Shown here: positions 7,347-15,979 of the stretch, piece by piece | How the letters are laid out: the number at the start of each line of letters is the position of its first letter | Numbering within the stretch: position 1 is the first letter of the stretch | Assembly (NCBI GenBank): GCA_027294815.1 | Contig: JAPULP010000071.1 | Location: 1 to 22,804 of the forward strand | Source of the DNA: Gemmatimonadota bacterium | GTDB lineage: Bacteria; Gemmatimonadota; Gemmatimonadetes; Gemmatimonadales; GWC2-71-9 | Reading direction: 5' to 3' | Length of the DNA stretch: 22,804 nt | The notes under the pieces: generated by a model | What the model was told of the DNA's origin: nothing | Databases searched by the model: none | What the model saw: only the letters and a program-made list of their open reading frames with translations | Program-made: the position numbers and the translations under genes

Positions 7347-9879
7347 CCGCCGTATCATCCTGCCCATCAAAGGGATGGAGTGCGGAGCGTGCGCCGCGAC
7401 GGTTCAGCGGCGGCTCGCGGGCGCCAAGGGGGTACGCGAGGCGCATGTCAACTTCACCACAGGGTTGGCCACGGTATCGGTCACCGACGGTGGTACCCAG
7501 GCCGCCGATCTCATCAAAGTGGTGCGGGAAGTGGGTTTCGACAGCGCCGGTGCCACAGTCAAGTTTGATGTTGTGGATTTTCGGCACACATCTGCAATGG
7601 AAAGATTGGAGCGGGAGCTGACAAACCAGCCGGGCGTGCTCAGCGCGTCGGCCAATCAGGCGACCGAACAAATAGAAGTGGAGTATCTCGCTGGGGTTGT
7701 CACCGTCCGTGATATCGAGCAGGCAATCGCCGCCGTAGGATTCTCCCTCGCCGAGCCGCCGCGAGAATCGGATCCCATCCACGGCGATTGGATGCGGTAT
7801 GCGGAAAGAACCCAGGGACTCGCGTGGAGGTTGGGTCTGTCGATCACGGCCACCGTCATCGCGTTGGTCGCATCAATCCCCTTGCTCGGGGAATCAACGG
7901 TCAAGAGCGGCGACCTCGTTGCTCGGCTGTTGAGTTCTCTCGATCCCACGCTGCGTGGAGTCCTGCCGCAACTCTTTCAGATGAATCCGCTATGGATTCA
8001 GCTTGGTCTCGCGCTGCTCGCGCTCGGGATCATGCTTCACAACGGTAAGAATATCTATGCCGTGGCGTGGCAGCGTTTTCGATATCGTTCCGCGGATGCG
8101 AACACCCTGGTCGCGGTGGCGACCAGTGTGGTATTCCTTTATTCCATCGTGGCCATCATCGTCCGCGCCGCAGCACCCAATTCGAACTTTCCGCCGGATG
8201 TCTACTTCGAGTCGGTCACCGGCATCATCGCGTTCGTGTTGCTTGGACGGCTACTCGAAGCACGCGGGAACGCCCGCGCGGCCCAAGCCGTGCACGGGTT
8301 GCTGGCGTTGCAGCCCAGAACCGCCCAAGTACGCCGCAACGATGCATTGCAGGAAGTGGCTGCTCACCAGATTTCCGTTGGCGATCGTGTCGCGGTATCG
8401 CCCGGCGAAAGCATACCCGTAGATGGCATGATCGTAGCCGGCGATTCAGACATCGACTTGTCGATGTTCGGCGAGGCCCCATCGGTGCGTGTTGGGCCCG
8501 GGTCTCGAGTGCCGGCCGGGGCGGTCAATCGCACCGCACCGGTAGAGGTAGAAGCGGCGACGACAGCGCGGAAAACAACGCTTGGCCAGACCGTCCAAAT
8601 CATAGAGGATGCGCAATTCAAAAAGGGACCAACCCAGCAACGCGTCGACCGGCTGGTCGGTCAGCTTACTCCGGTCGTCATCGCGCTGGCGATCGTGGCC
8701 GTGGTGCTGTGGGCATTGCTCGACCAAGTGGCGCCGTCTGCGTTTGCAATGCTGGCGTTTGTGACTGTCCTCGCTGTTGCCGCGCCGTCAGCCGTGAGTT
8801 TCTCCATACCGTGCGCGATCAAAGCGGGAATTGGCCGAGGGGCCGAGCTGGGCGCCGTGTTCAGGGGCGGCGCCGTGATCGACACCATTCGGCGGGTGGA
8901 CACCGTGGTGTTCGGAAAGACGGGGACGATTACCGAAGGCACACCTACGGTCACGCACGTCGTCGGCGCTAAGCGGGCCGACAATACCACCGTGAGCCCT
9001 GCCGAGATCCTCCAAGTGGCTGGGGCGGTGGAGTCGCGCTCACAGCACCCGCTGGCGAGTGCTATCCTGGCGTCGGCGAAAGAAAAGGGCATTGACCTCC
9101 CGGGCGTCGAACGGTTCGTCGAGATGCACGGGCGAGGCGTTCGAGGCATCGTCGGGCGATTCCTCGTCGAGGTCATCAGTGTCCGGCATGCTCGTGAGCG
9201 GAGTCTCGAGCTGGGCCGACTGACAAAAGACATCGATCGCCATGTGCTCAGCGGCCGGACGCCGGTCGTGGTCGTCGTAAACGATGTCGTCCGAGGACTA
9301 ATCATCGTCGCCGATCCGACGAAACCCAACGCCAAAGACGTCATCACACAGCTGGGCGCGCTCGGGTACACCCTGTTCATGTTGAGTGGTGACTCAAAAT
9401 CCACGGCCCGTCTGATTGCCAAAGAGAATGGTATCGACCGCGTGGTTGCTGAAGTAGAGCCCGGAAACAAGGCTGACGAAATCAAGAGGTTGCAAGAAGA
9501 CGGGCGGGTGGTGGCGGTGATCGCTGATGGAATAGACGATGCCTCGGTCCTCGCGCAGGCGGATGTGGGCATCGCCCTCGGCGTGGGGCACGAGATCGCG
9601 ATGCAAGCGTCCGAGGTCACGCTTCCAAGTCACGACCTTCAGGGTGTCGTGAATGCCTTCCAGCTGGCGCGTCGAACCGCGTCGACCATTCGCACAAACC
9701 TGATATTTGCGTTCCTCTATAACTTGGTTGGGATACCGCTAGCGGCTGGAGTGCTGTATCCTATGACGGGTCTGCTCCTCACTCCGATGTTGGCGGCGGC
9801 GGCGGGTGGCGTGGCGACGTGGATAGTGATCGCGAACAGCCTGCGACTCGCCAAATTCAACCCAACAAGCGCGACGTAA
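7339..9879 (+). CDS. copper-type P1B ATPase homologue lacking catalytic residues (predicted pseudo-ATPase)
   Basis: An 846-residue protein with the full CopA layout. A first HMA domain has GMECGAC (Cys15, Cys18), a second HMA-like domain (about 75-137) has no CxxC, and membrane helices, actuator, P and N domains follow. Canonical catalytic motifs are altered. DKTGT reads GKTGT, with Gly526 (codon GGA) in place of the phosphorylated Asp. CPC in TM6 reads APS (482-484), with a Cys at 492 instead. TGE is FGE (377-379), GDGxND is ADGIDD (729-734), and the TM8 MxxSS metal motif is missing. The N-domain HP (570-571), SGD (683-685), Lys711 and the TM7 YN remain. The frame is open throughout, so it is not a decayed gene by frameshift. 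It should not pump by the P-type cycle; a sensing, scaffold or chaperone role is conjecture. Confidence 0.9.
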   Translation: MADRRIILPIKGMECGACAATVQRRLAGAKGVREAHVNFTTGLATVSVTDGGTQAADLIKVVREVGFDSAGATVKFDVVDFRHTSAMERLERELTNQPGVLSASANQATEQIEVEYLAGVVTVRDIEQAIAAVGFSLAEPPRESDPIHGDWMRYAERTQGLAWRLGLSITATVIALVASIPLLGESTVKSGDLVARLLSSLDPTLRGVLPQLFQMNPLWIQLGLALLALGIMLHNGKNIYAVAWQRFRYRSADANTLVAVATSVVFLYSIVAIIVRAAAPNSNFPPDVYFESVTGIIAFVLLGRLLEARGNARAAQAVHGLLALQPRTAQVRRNDALQEVAAHQISVGDRVAVSPGESIPVDGMIVAGDSDIDLSMFGEAPSVRVGPGSRVPAGAVNRTAPVEVEAATTARKTTLGQTVQIIEDAQFKKGPTQQRVDRLVGQLTPVVIALAIVAVVLWALLDQVAPSAFAMLAFVTVLAVAAPSAVSFSIPCAIKAGIGRGAELGAVFRGGAVIDTIRRVDTVVFGKTGTITEGTPTVTHVVGAKRADNTTVSPAEILQVAGAVESRSQHPLASAILASAKEKGIDLPGVERFVEMHGRGVRGIVGRFLVEVISVRHARERSLELGRLTKDIDRHVLSGRTPVVVVVNDVVRGLIIVADPTKPNAKDVITQLGALGYTLFMLSGDSKSTARLIAKENGIDRVVAEVEPGNKADEIKRLQEDGRVVAVIADGIDDASVLAQADVGIALGVGHEIAMQASEVTLPSHDLQGVVNAFQLARRTASTIRTNLIFAFLYNLVGIPLAAGVLYPMTGLLLTPMLAAAAGGVATWIVIANSLRLAKFNPTSAT

Positions 9880-9882
9880 CAC

Positions 9883-10173
9883 ATGCAATACTTCCATCGT
9901 ACTTCTCTCCCTCCAGAGGACGTTTTGGCGGAGGCGGATCGGCATTTTGGCGCGTATCTCGAGACAAACGAAAGTACCGAACGCGCGCGCAGCTACCACG
10001 GATCCATTGGAACGATCGGTGTCAGCGTGCGGGCTGAAGGCGGACACTACGTGCACGTCTCCGTACACACCGATCAAGTGGGCGAGAGCGAGGCTGACAG
10101 ACTCGCGAAACGATTTCTAGCGCAGGTGCACAAGCTCGCGGAGCCGGCGCACGAGCTTCGCGGCGCGTATTAG
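9883..10173 (+). CDS. small conserved-looking protein of unknown function (96 aa)
   Basis: I do not recognise this family. The 96-residue protein is soluble, with no signal peptide or membrane helix and no cysteine. It has a predicted helix near 11-25, a beta-rich centre (about 40-65, GTIGVSVRAEGGHYVHVSVHT), and a C-terminal amphipathic helix (about 68-88). The ATG at 9883 is three bases after the ATPase stop, and the gene ends seven bases before E1alpha, so it is probably co-transcribed with both. The tight packing and gene-like composition support a real gene; the lack of a recognised homologue limits confidence. Confidence 0.7.
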   Translation: MQYFHRTSLPPEDVLAEADRHFGAYLETNESTERARSYHGSIGTIGVSVRAEGGHYVHVSVHTDQVGESEADRLAKRFLAQVHKLAEPAHELRGAY

Positions 10174-10180
10174 TCTCGCA

Positions 10181-11215
10181 ATGTCGTCGACTCAGGGCTC
10201 TCCGCCGGCGGGTCTCTCACGAGAGCAGCTCCTCGAGATGTTTTACTATCTCACCCTGACGCGATCGTTGGAGCAACGCCTCGTCAATCTGTATCGACAA
10301 GGAAAGGTCATCGGAGGACTCTACAGCTCGCTGGGCCAGGAGGGGGAGAGCGTGGCGAGCGCGTACGCGTTGCAGTCCGGTGACATTCTGTCACCGCTGA
10401 TTCGCAATCTTGGATCGATGTTGGTGATGGGGGCGCGACCCGTCGAGATTTTGCGGCAGTACATGGCCAAACAGACGAGTCCGACGGCCGGCCGAGAGAT
10501 GAATCTGCATTTCAACGATTTCGATCTCGGATATCTGGGACAGATCTCGCCGTTGGGGGACATGATCCCTGTCATGGCGGGTATCTGTCTCAGCTTCAAA
10601 GTGCGAGGGGAGCCCCGGGTTGGTCTCGTGTACATCGGGGACGGAGGCGCGAGTACCGGCACGTTTCACGAAGGCGTGAACTTCGCGGCCGTGCAGGCGG
10701 TGCCGCTGGTCGTGATTGTCGAACACAACGGGTGGGCGTATTCGACTCCGACGGCAGAGCAAACGGCAACCCTTCGGCTGGCGGACAAGGCCAAGGCGTA
10801 TGGCATCCCCGGCATCACGGTCGACGGAAACGACGTGCTCGCGGTGTATGCAGCGACCAAAGACGCGGTGGCGCGGGCCCGGGAGGGCGGTGGCACCTCG
10901 CTGATCGAAGTGGTGACGTATCGTCGCAAGGGCCATGCGGAGCACGACGATCAGCGTTACCAGCCCAAGGACGAGATCGCCCACTGGGCCGACACCAACG
11001 ATCCGGTGGACCGCTACGTCGCCACTCTGCTCGGACAAGGCTGGGCCACCGACGACGACATGGATGCGGCCAGACAACGCGTGAGAGCCGAACTGGATGT
11101 GGCGGTGGCCGAATGTGAGGACGATCCGCTACCTGAGGGTGCGATGGCATTGTCGCAGGTTTACGCCTCTCCGCCCGAGGAAGAGCGCCTTTGGTTTCGG
11201 AGGTTGGATGGCTGA
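10181..11215 (+). CDS. 2-oxo acid dehydrogenase E1 component, alpha subunit
   Basis: A 344-residue thiamine-diphosphate enzyme subunit that decarboxylates a 2-oxo acid and passes the acyl group to lipoyl-E2. The ThDP motif begins with GDGGASTG (153-160) and ends near EHN (181-183), and GVNFAAV follows as in the family. The phosphorylation-loop-like stretch YRRKGHAEHDD lies at 247-257. Length is normal for the two-subunit E1 of pyruvate, acetoin and branched-chain complexes. The RNLGS and REMNLHF blocks look more like branched-chain or mixed-specificity members, but the substrate cannot be fixed from sequence. The gene overlaps E1beta by eight bases. No E3 gene is adjacent. Confidence 0.92.
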   Translation: MSSTQGSPPAGLSREQLLEMFYYLTLTRSLEQRLVNLYRQGKVIGGLYSSLGQEGESVASAYALQSGDILSPLIRNLGSMLVMGARPVEILRQYMAKQTSPTAGREMNLHFNDFDLGYLGQISPLGDMIPVMAGICLSFKVRGEPRVGLVYIGDGGASTGTFHEGVNFAAVQAVPLVVIVEHNGWAYSTPTAEQTATLRLADKAKAYGIPGITVDGNDVLAVYAATKDAVARAREGGGTSLIEVVTYRRKGHAEHDDQRYQPKDEIAHWADTNDPVDRYVATLLGQGWATDDDMDAARQRVRAELDVAVAECEDDPLPEGAMALSQVYASPPEEERLWFRRLDG

Positions 11216-12188
11216 GGTGACCTATCTCGAGGCCCTCCGACAAGGGCTCTTCGAGGAGATGGAGCGCGACAAAGAGGTGCTCATTCTGGGACAGGACGTG
11301 GGCAAGTACGGAGGCGCCTTCAAAGTCACCGAAGGGTTCCAGGAGCGTTTCGGTGAAGCGCGCGTCATCGATACACCGATCAGCGAAGCGGCCATTGTAG
11401 GCGCGGCAGCCGGAGCGGCGCACATGGGGATGCGGCCGGTGGTCGAGATGCAGTTCATGGATTTCATCTCGTGCGCCTACGACATGCTCACGAATTACGT
11501 TGCCACGGCCCGTTACCGCGCCGGTCTGTCGACTCCGATCGTGGTACGGGGGCCCAGTGGCGGATATGTACGCGGGGGGCCCTTCCACTCTCAGAATCCC
11601 GAGGCGGCGTTTTTTCATACGCCCGGTCTCAAACTCGTTTGCCCCGCCACGGCCCGAGACGCCAAAGGATTGATCAAGGCGGCGATTCGTGATGACGATC
11701 CCGTCATCTACTTCGAGCACAAGTATCTCTATCGACGGATCAAGGAAGACCTTCCGGAGGGAGACGAAATCCTCACGCCCATCGGACAGGCGCGTGTGGC
11801 GAACGAGGGGACCGACCTCACGATCGTCACCTGGTCGGCCATGGTGTGGAAGGCGTTGGAAAGCGCGGAGATCATCGAGAAAGAAGATGGTGCATCGGTG
11901 GAGGTGTTGGATCTGCGCACGCTCCTCCCGATGGACGACGAGGCGATCATCGCCAGCGTCCGGAAGACCAACAAGGTGCTCATAGTGCACGAGGATACGC
12001 GCACGGGTGGTGTGGCCGGCGAGATTGCGGCGAGAATCAACGAGAAAGCGTTCGAGTGGTTGGACGGTCCGATCATGAGGGTGACGGCGCACGATACACC
12101 CGTACCTTACGCTCCGCCCCTCGAGGACTTCGTGCTGCCGCAAACCGAGGACGTAGTGAAGTCCGCCCGCTGGCTCTTGGCGTACTGA
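11208..12188 (+). CDS. 2-oxo acid dehydrogenase E1 component, beta subunit
   Basis: A 326-residue partner of E1alpha; the two form the alpha2beta2 E1. The N-terminal half has the transketolase pyrimidine-binding blocks, with the ThDP-activating Glu60 in DTPISEAAIVGAA and the MQFMDFI strand. The C-terminal transketolase domain includes VLDLRTLLPMDDEAI and VLIVHEDTRTGG. The ATG at 11208, eight bases inside E1alpha, was chosen over an upstream frame because the protein then begins MAEVTYLEAL, as family members do, and GGAGG lies five bases before it. The end fits the usual length. Expression should be coupled to E1alpha. Confidence 0.94.
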   Translation: MAEVTYLEALRQGLFEEMERDKEVLILGQDVGKYGGAFKVTEGFQERFGEARVIDTPISEAAIVGAAAGAAHMGMRPVVEMQFMDFISCAYDMLTNYVATARYRAGLSTPIVVRGPSGGYVRGGPFHSQNPEAAFFHTPGLKLVCPATARDAKGLIKAAIRDDDPVIYFEHKYLYRRIKEDLPEGDEILTPIGQARVANEGTDLTIVTWSAMVWKALESAEIIEKEDGASVEVLDLRTLLPMDDEAIIASVRKTNKVLIVHEDTRTGGVAGEIAARINEKAFEWLDGPIMRVTAHDTPVPYAPPLEDFVLPQTEDVVKSARWLLAY

Positions 12189-12289
12189 CCGGCGCGGTGG
12201 CGATCGGGTCCCCGAACCGATAGCAAAGCGACTATTTTGTCGATAACCCGTCTGCGGACGGCCGGTGAAGCCACCCAGGGAGATCATCG

Positions 12290-13654
12290 ATGGCCCGTGT
12301 TGATGTCATAATGCCCCAAATGGGCGAGTCCATCGCCGAGGGAACCGTGTCGCGGTGGCTCAAGCAAGTGGGCGACGAGATAAAGCGAGACGAGCCCATT
12401 CTGGAAATTTCCACCGACAAAGTAGACGCGGAGATCCCGTCGCCGTCCGACGGGGTTCTCGCCGAAATCAAGGTCGCCGAGGGGGAAACCGTCGAGGTGC
12501 AGACGGTGATCGCGATATTGGAGACGGATAAGGAAGCCGCCGCATCCGCGGCGAGCGCTCCGGCGGCCGCAGCAGCAGAAGCCCCCCCCGCGCCACCGGC
12601 TCCGGTCCCGGCACCCGTGGCCGCCACGCCGCCCACGGCAGCTCCGCCATCGCCCGCGCCTGTTGCAGCTCCGCCCCCCGCCGCGATGGGCGACGGAACT
12701 TCACAGACAGTCGAAGAACGACTGCGGCAACGATCCACGCCGCTGGTGAGAAAGATCGCCGCCGAACATCAGCTGGACATCCGCCAGATCCCGGGCACCG
12801 GGTACGCTGGTCGCGTAACCAAGAAGGACATTCTGAGCTTCATCGAATCGGGCGCTGGTGCACCTGCACCCGCGGCAACGTCCACGCCGGCTGCCCGCTC
12901 GGCGCCTGCACCCGCCGGTGGCGTGGCCCATCCTACGGTGGAGCCGTGGGCCGGGGATCGCGTCGAAGCGATGAGCAAGATTCGCAAGCTCACGGCCGAT
13001 CACATGATCATGTCCCGTCGGACGTCGGCGCATGTGACGAGCTTTTACGAGATCGACTTCACCGCCATCGCGCGCATCCGACAGGCGAACAAACAGAACT
13101 TCGAGAATCGAGGCGCCAAGCTCACGTACATGGCGTTCATCGTGAAAGTGGTGGCGGACAATCTACGCAAACATCCCGGTCTCAACGCATCGGTGAGCGG
13201 TAACAACATCATCTACCGCAAGCCGATCAACATCGGGCTGGCGGTGGCGCTCGACTGGGGGTTGATCGTCCCGGTGATGCGTAACGCGGACGAACTTTCG
13301 ATGTTGGGTATTGCCAAGAGCATCGTTGATTTGGCCGACCGCGCGCGAACCAAACGACTCAACCCCGATGAGGTGCAGCGCGGGACGTTCACGATCACGA
13401 ACCCCGGCGTCTTCGGCTCGTACATCGGCACGCCCATCATCAATCAGCCGCAGGTCGGCATACTCGGTGTGGGTGCGATAGAAAAACGTCCCAAGGTCAT
13501 GACCCTCGAGGACGGCCAGGACGTGTTGGCCATCCGCATGATGTCGATGTTTTCGGTTTCCTACGATCATCGCATCGTCGATGGTGCTGACGCGGACCGT
13601 TTCATGGCCGATCTCAAAGCGGATCTGGAAGACTTTCCCGAGGGAGCGCTGTGA
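12290..13654 (+). CDS. dihydrolipoamide acyltransferase (E2) of a 2-oxo acid dehydrogenase complex
   Basis: A 454-residue E2 core protein. The single lipoyl domain (2-78) has the lipoyl lysine at 44 in STDKVDAE. An Ala/Pro linker (about 84-135) follows, then the E1/E3-binding domain (about 149-186), a second Ala/Pro linker, and the acyltransferase domain from about 225 to the end. Catalytic His427 and Asp431 lie in SYDHRIVDG. The ATG at 12290 has AGGGAG about seven bases upstream. It is separated from E1beta by 101 bases that hold no clear terminator or promoter, only a weak imperfect stem around 12204-12222. Substrate is as uncertain as for E1. The stop overlaps the next start (TGATG). Confidence 0.94.
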   Translation: MARVDVIMPQMGESIAEGTVSRWLKQVGDEIKRDEPILEISTDKVDAEIPSPSDGVLAEIKVAEGETVEVQTVIAILETDKEAAASAASAPAAAAAEAPPAPPAPVPAPVAATPPTAAPPSPAPVAAPPPAAMGDGTSQTVEERLRQRSTPLVRKIAAEHQLDIRQIPGTGYAGRVTKKDILSFIESGAGAPAPAATSTPAARSAPAPAGGVAHPTVEPWAGDRVEAMSKIRKLTADHMIMSRRTSAHVTSFYEIDFTAIARIRQANKQNFENRGAKLTYMAFIVKVVADNLRKHPGLNASVSGNNIIYRKPINIGLAVALDWGLIVPVMRNADELSMLGIAKSIVDLADRARTKRLNPDEVQRGTFTITNPGVFGSYIGTPIINQPQVGILGVGAIEKRPKVMTLEDGQDVLAIRMMSMFSVSYDHRIVDGADADRFMADLKADLEDFPEGAL

Positions 13655-13929
13655 TGGCGCGTCGAACCATCCATATCGACGGGGAAAGGTGGGACGTCTA
13701 TCCATCCGGGCGTGTCACGCAATACACTCGTGACGAATTCGGTTTGGTGTTCGAAAAGGGAACGGGCAGAAATCGTGTTCGCCGCGTGACGCGGTACTCG
13801 CCCCTCGGTGCCAAACGGCCGGACCGGGCCTTGGCGGAATTGTCCGCTGCGCGGCTCGTCGAGTTCTTCCACCAGTCCCAGCCTGCTTGGACCAGTCCCG
13901 AAACGCACTACAACCGGACCGGTGCCTGA
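13654..13929 (+). CDS. small basic protein of unknown function (91 aa)
   Basis: I do not recognise this family. The 91-residue protein begins with short beta-like segments (IHIDGERWDVYPSG), then a basic centre (FEKGTGRNRVRRVTRYSP) and a C-terminal helix ending in SQPAWTSPE. There is no signal peptide or cysteine. The ATG at 13654 shares a base with the E2 stop and has GAGGGAG upstream; a GTG at 13651 would add one residue. It ends three bases before the PHP gene. The position suggests co-expression with the dehydrogenase complex, but nothing in the sequence links it to E2 function. Confidence 0.72.
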   Translation: MARRTIHIDGERWDVYPSGRVTQYTRDEFGLVFEKGTGRNRVRRVTRYSPLGAKRPDRALAELSAARLVEFFHQSQPAWTSPETHYNRTGA

Positions 13930-13932
13930 CAG

Positions 13933-14802
13933 ATGGAGGTGGTCGACCTCCACCTCCACTCGACGGCCTCAGACGGCGAGGCGACGGCCGAACAGGTTGT
14001 GCGACGCGCCGCCGATGCCGGTGTGGCGGCGATTGCCCTCACCGACCATGACACGGTTGCCGGCCTCGCCGAGGCGATTTCCACCGGCGCCTCCGCCGGC
14101 GTGCGCGTGGTCGCCGGATGTGAGTTCAGCGTCAAAGCCTGGTGGGGTGAGCTGCACCTTCTGGGCTACTGCCTGCCGATCGACCACCCGGATCTGACCG
14201 ACTTCTTGTCGATCCAACTGGAGGGCCGCATCGCGCGCGCGGAAGAGATCGTGCGGCGTCTCGACCGTCTCGGTGCGCATGTCTCGATGGAGTCCGTTCG
14301 AAAATTTGCCCGGGGCGAATCCGTTGGACGCCCGCACGTCGCGCGAGCCTTGGTGGAAGCGGCCGTGGTCGGTTCCATCAACGAGGCCTTCGACCGCTAC
14401 CTGTCTGACGACGGCCCGGCATGTGTTCCCAAAGTGTTGCCGCAACTAGAAACCGTGACGGCGTTGGTGAAGCGATTGGGCGGTGTGACGTCGGCGGCGC
14501 ACCTCAAGGAGCGCTGCACGAAAAAAACGCTGGCCCGCCTCCTCGAGACGGGGGTCGACGGCGTCGAGGTCTTACATCCGTCGCACGACGATGCGACGGT
14601 CATCCGGCTAGACGAGCGTTCGACCGCGTTGGGGCTCTTGAAGAGCGGTGGGTCGGATTGGCACGGAGAGGGAAAGGCCAGCGACGTCAGGCGGCAGATT
14701 GGGGGTCTCCGCGTTCCGGGCGTCTGGCTCGACGCGCTGGAACGGTTGCACCGGGAGCGCGTGGCTGGTGCAGTGAACGTCTCGTTGGGACGGGACGGCT
14801 GA
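13933..14802 (+). CDS. PHP-domain metal-dependent phosphoesterase (TrpH/RNase AM-like)
   Basis: A 289-residue cytoplasmic PHP hydrolase. Metal ligands are in place: H7 and H9 (DLHLHST), D14 (SDG), D38-H39-D40 (LTDHDT), E64 (GCEFSV), H75 (HLLGY), H135 (GRPHVARAL), H190, and D242 and H244 (SGGSDWHG). The length and motif set match the TrpH/YciV group, whose members remove 5'-nucleotides from RNA ends or hydrolyse 3',5'-nucleoside bisphosphates. Which of these it does cannot be told here. It is the last gene of the compact string, three bases after the small 91-residue gene. Its ATG at 13933 has little ribosome-binding sequence, suggesting coupling to the upstream gene. Confidence 0.9.
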   Translation: MEVVDLHLHSTASDGEATAEQVVRRAADAGVAAIALTDHDTVAGLAEAISTGASAGVRVVAGCEFSVKAWWGELHLLGYCLPIDHPDLTDFLSIQLEGRIARAEEIVRRLDRLGAHVSMESVRKFARGESVGRPHVARALVEAAVVGSINEAFDRYLSDDGPACVPKVLPQLETVTALVKRLGGVTSAAHLKERCTKKTLARLLETGVDGVEVLHPSHDDATVIRLDERSTALGLLKSGGSDWHGEGKASDVRRQIGGLRVPGVWLDALERLHRERVAGAVNVSLGRDG

Positions 14803-15004
14803 GTGATGTGAAGAATCTCGATTGAAGGTGGTGAGGGCCTGTGAAACGAAAATGGACCAATTGTCTTTGCTGGCGGTGAGTGGTTGCTGGGAACCCGCCG
14901 CGCCGAAGAGTCGTTCGGAAGGCACCGGCGGGGAGTGATATCCGCCCGCCGTTTGATTGGCGCACAGGAACGCCGAGACGTTTGGGAAGAGAATTGAGGT
15001 CAAC
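14803..15004 (+). other. 200-base gap with a structured leader before trxB
   Basis: No convincing coding sequence is seen in this gap. A nested hairpin lies at 14894-14932. The outer stem CCCGCCG/CGGCGGG (14894-14900 with 14926-14932) encloses an inner stem CCGAA/TTCGG (14903-14907 with 14914-14918). No T-run follows, so it is not a clear terminator of the preceding unit. It does not match a riboswitch family I can name. No good promoter was found. Confidence 0.5.
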
Positions 15005-15979
15005 GTGACGAACAACGGAAACGAAAAGACCATTTACGACGTGATCATCATCGGCGGTGGGCCCGCGGGCCTCTGTGCCGCGATGTATTCGGGACGGGGC
15101 ATGCTCAACGCCCTGTTGATAGAGCGAGGTCTGACTGGTGGAGAACTCCTCAACACGGAGTTGATTGAGGACTATCCGGGCTTCGAGAGCATCCTCGGTC
15201 GCGAGCTGGCTGAGAAAATGACCGACCATGCGAAAATTTTCGGCGCGAACATCGTCACCGATACCGTGGAATCCATCGAGAAAGACGACGATGGGGAGTT
15301 CGACGTGCGAACCCAATTGGGCAAGACCTACCACGCCCCGGCCGTCATTCTCACCGCCGGGGGCTCGCCCAACAAGCTCGGGATTCCGGGCGAAGCGGAG
15401 TACGCGGGGAGAGGCGTGTCGTACTGTGCAGTGTGTGACGGAGCCTTCTTCAAGGGAGACACCATTGCAGTGGTGGGCGGTGGCGACGCAGCATTAGAAG
15501 AAGCCACCTACCTCACACGGTATGCGGAAAAGGTCTACCTGATCCACCGGCGTGCTGCATTCCGCGGGTCGGCTCTCTTGCAGGAACGCGCTTTCAACCA
15601 TCCGAAGATCGAGGTCATTCGCAACAAGGTAGTCGACGTAATCGAGGGTGGACCGAGTGGTACGACGGGCATCAAGCTCACCGATACCGTGTCGGGAGAA
15701 ACGTCCGACCTCGCCGTGACCGGGGTGTTCATCTTCGTTGGGTTCACGCCCAACAGCGGTTTGATCAAGGGACATTTCGACCACGACGCGAGTGGTTACG
15801 TCGTGACCGATTGGAACATGATGACGTCCATTCAGGGGCTCTTCGCGGCCGGAGATCTCCGGGTGCAGCTGACGCGCCAGATCACGACGGCCGTAGGTGA
15901 CGCGACGACGGCTGCCATCGCGGTGGAGAAGTATCTGGCGGAACGCAAGGAGGTAAAGGCGGCCGTTGGCTCAGCCTGA
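15005..15979 (+). CDS. trxB: thioredoxin-disulfide reductase
   Basis: A 324-residue flavoprotein that passes electrons from NADPH through FAD to thioredoxin. The FAD loop GGGPAG is at 18-23, the redox pair C141-A-V-C144 has the usual spacing, and the NADPH loop is GGGDAA (158-163) followed by HRR (181-183). The C-terminal FAD block AAGDLR is also kept. The GGGDSA motif of many TrxB proteins is GGGDAA here, a mild change. The GTG at 15005 was chosen over a TTG at 14957: GAGG lies about six bases upstream and the protein then starts near the FAD domain as usual. The end overlaps the next gene by 14 bases. Confidence 0.94.
   Translation: MTNNGNEKTIYDVIIIGGGPAGLCAAMYSGRGMLNALLIERGLTGGELLNTELIEDYPGFESILGRELAEKMTDHAKIFGANIVTDTVESIEKDDDGEFDVRTQLGKTYHAPAVILTAGGSPNKLGIPGEAEYAGRGVSYCAVCDGAFFKGDTIAVVGGGDAALEEATYLTRYAEKVYLIHRRAAFRGSALLQERAFNHPKIEVIRNKVVDVIEGGPSGTTGIKLTDTVSGETSDLAVTGVFIFVGFTPNSGLIKGHFDHDASGYVVTDWNMMTSIQGLFAAGDLRVQLTRQITTAVGDATTAAIAVEKYLAERKEVKAAVGSA

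Noticed and set aside
8661..9620. 319-residue open frame on the minus strand inside the P1B ATPase gene
   Set aside because: Serine/threonine/arginine-rich low-complexity translation, antisense to a gene with recognisable family motifs.
7339..9879. Idea that the P1B ATPase is an ordinary pseudogene
   Set aside because: No stop or frameshift over 846 codons, and overlap with a coupled upstream gene is preserved; loss of activity by substitution only fits a pseudoenzyme better, although recent decay cannot be fully excluded.
10815..12287. 490-residue open frame on the minus strand across E1alpha and E1beta
   Set aside because: It is antisense to two genes with clear motifs, has an arginine- and histidine-rich composition typical of GC-rich shadow frames, and shows no domain.
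12189..12289. Terminator or promoter between E1beta and E2
   Set aside because: Only a weak imperfect stem and no T-run or convincing -35/-10 pair.
14803..15004. Known riboswitch (TPP, cobalamin, SAM) in front of trxB
   Set aside because: None of the conserved core sequences of these classes was seen.
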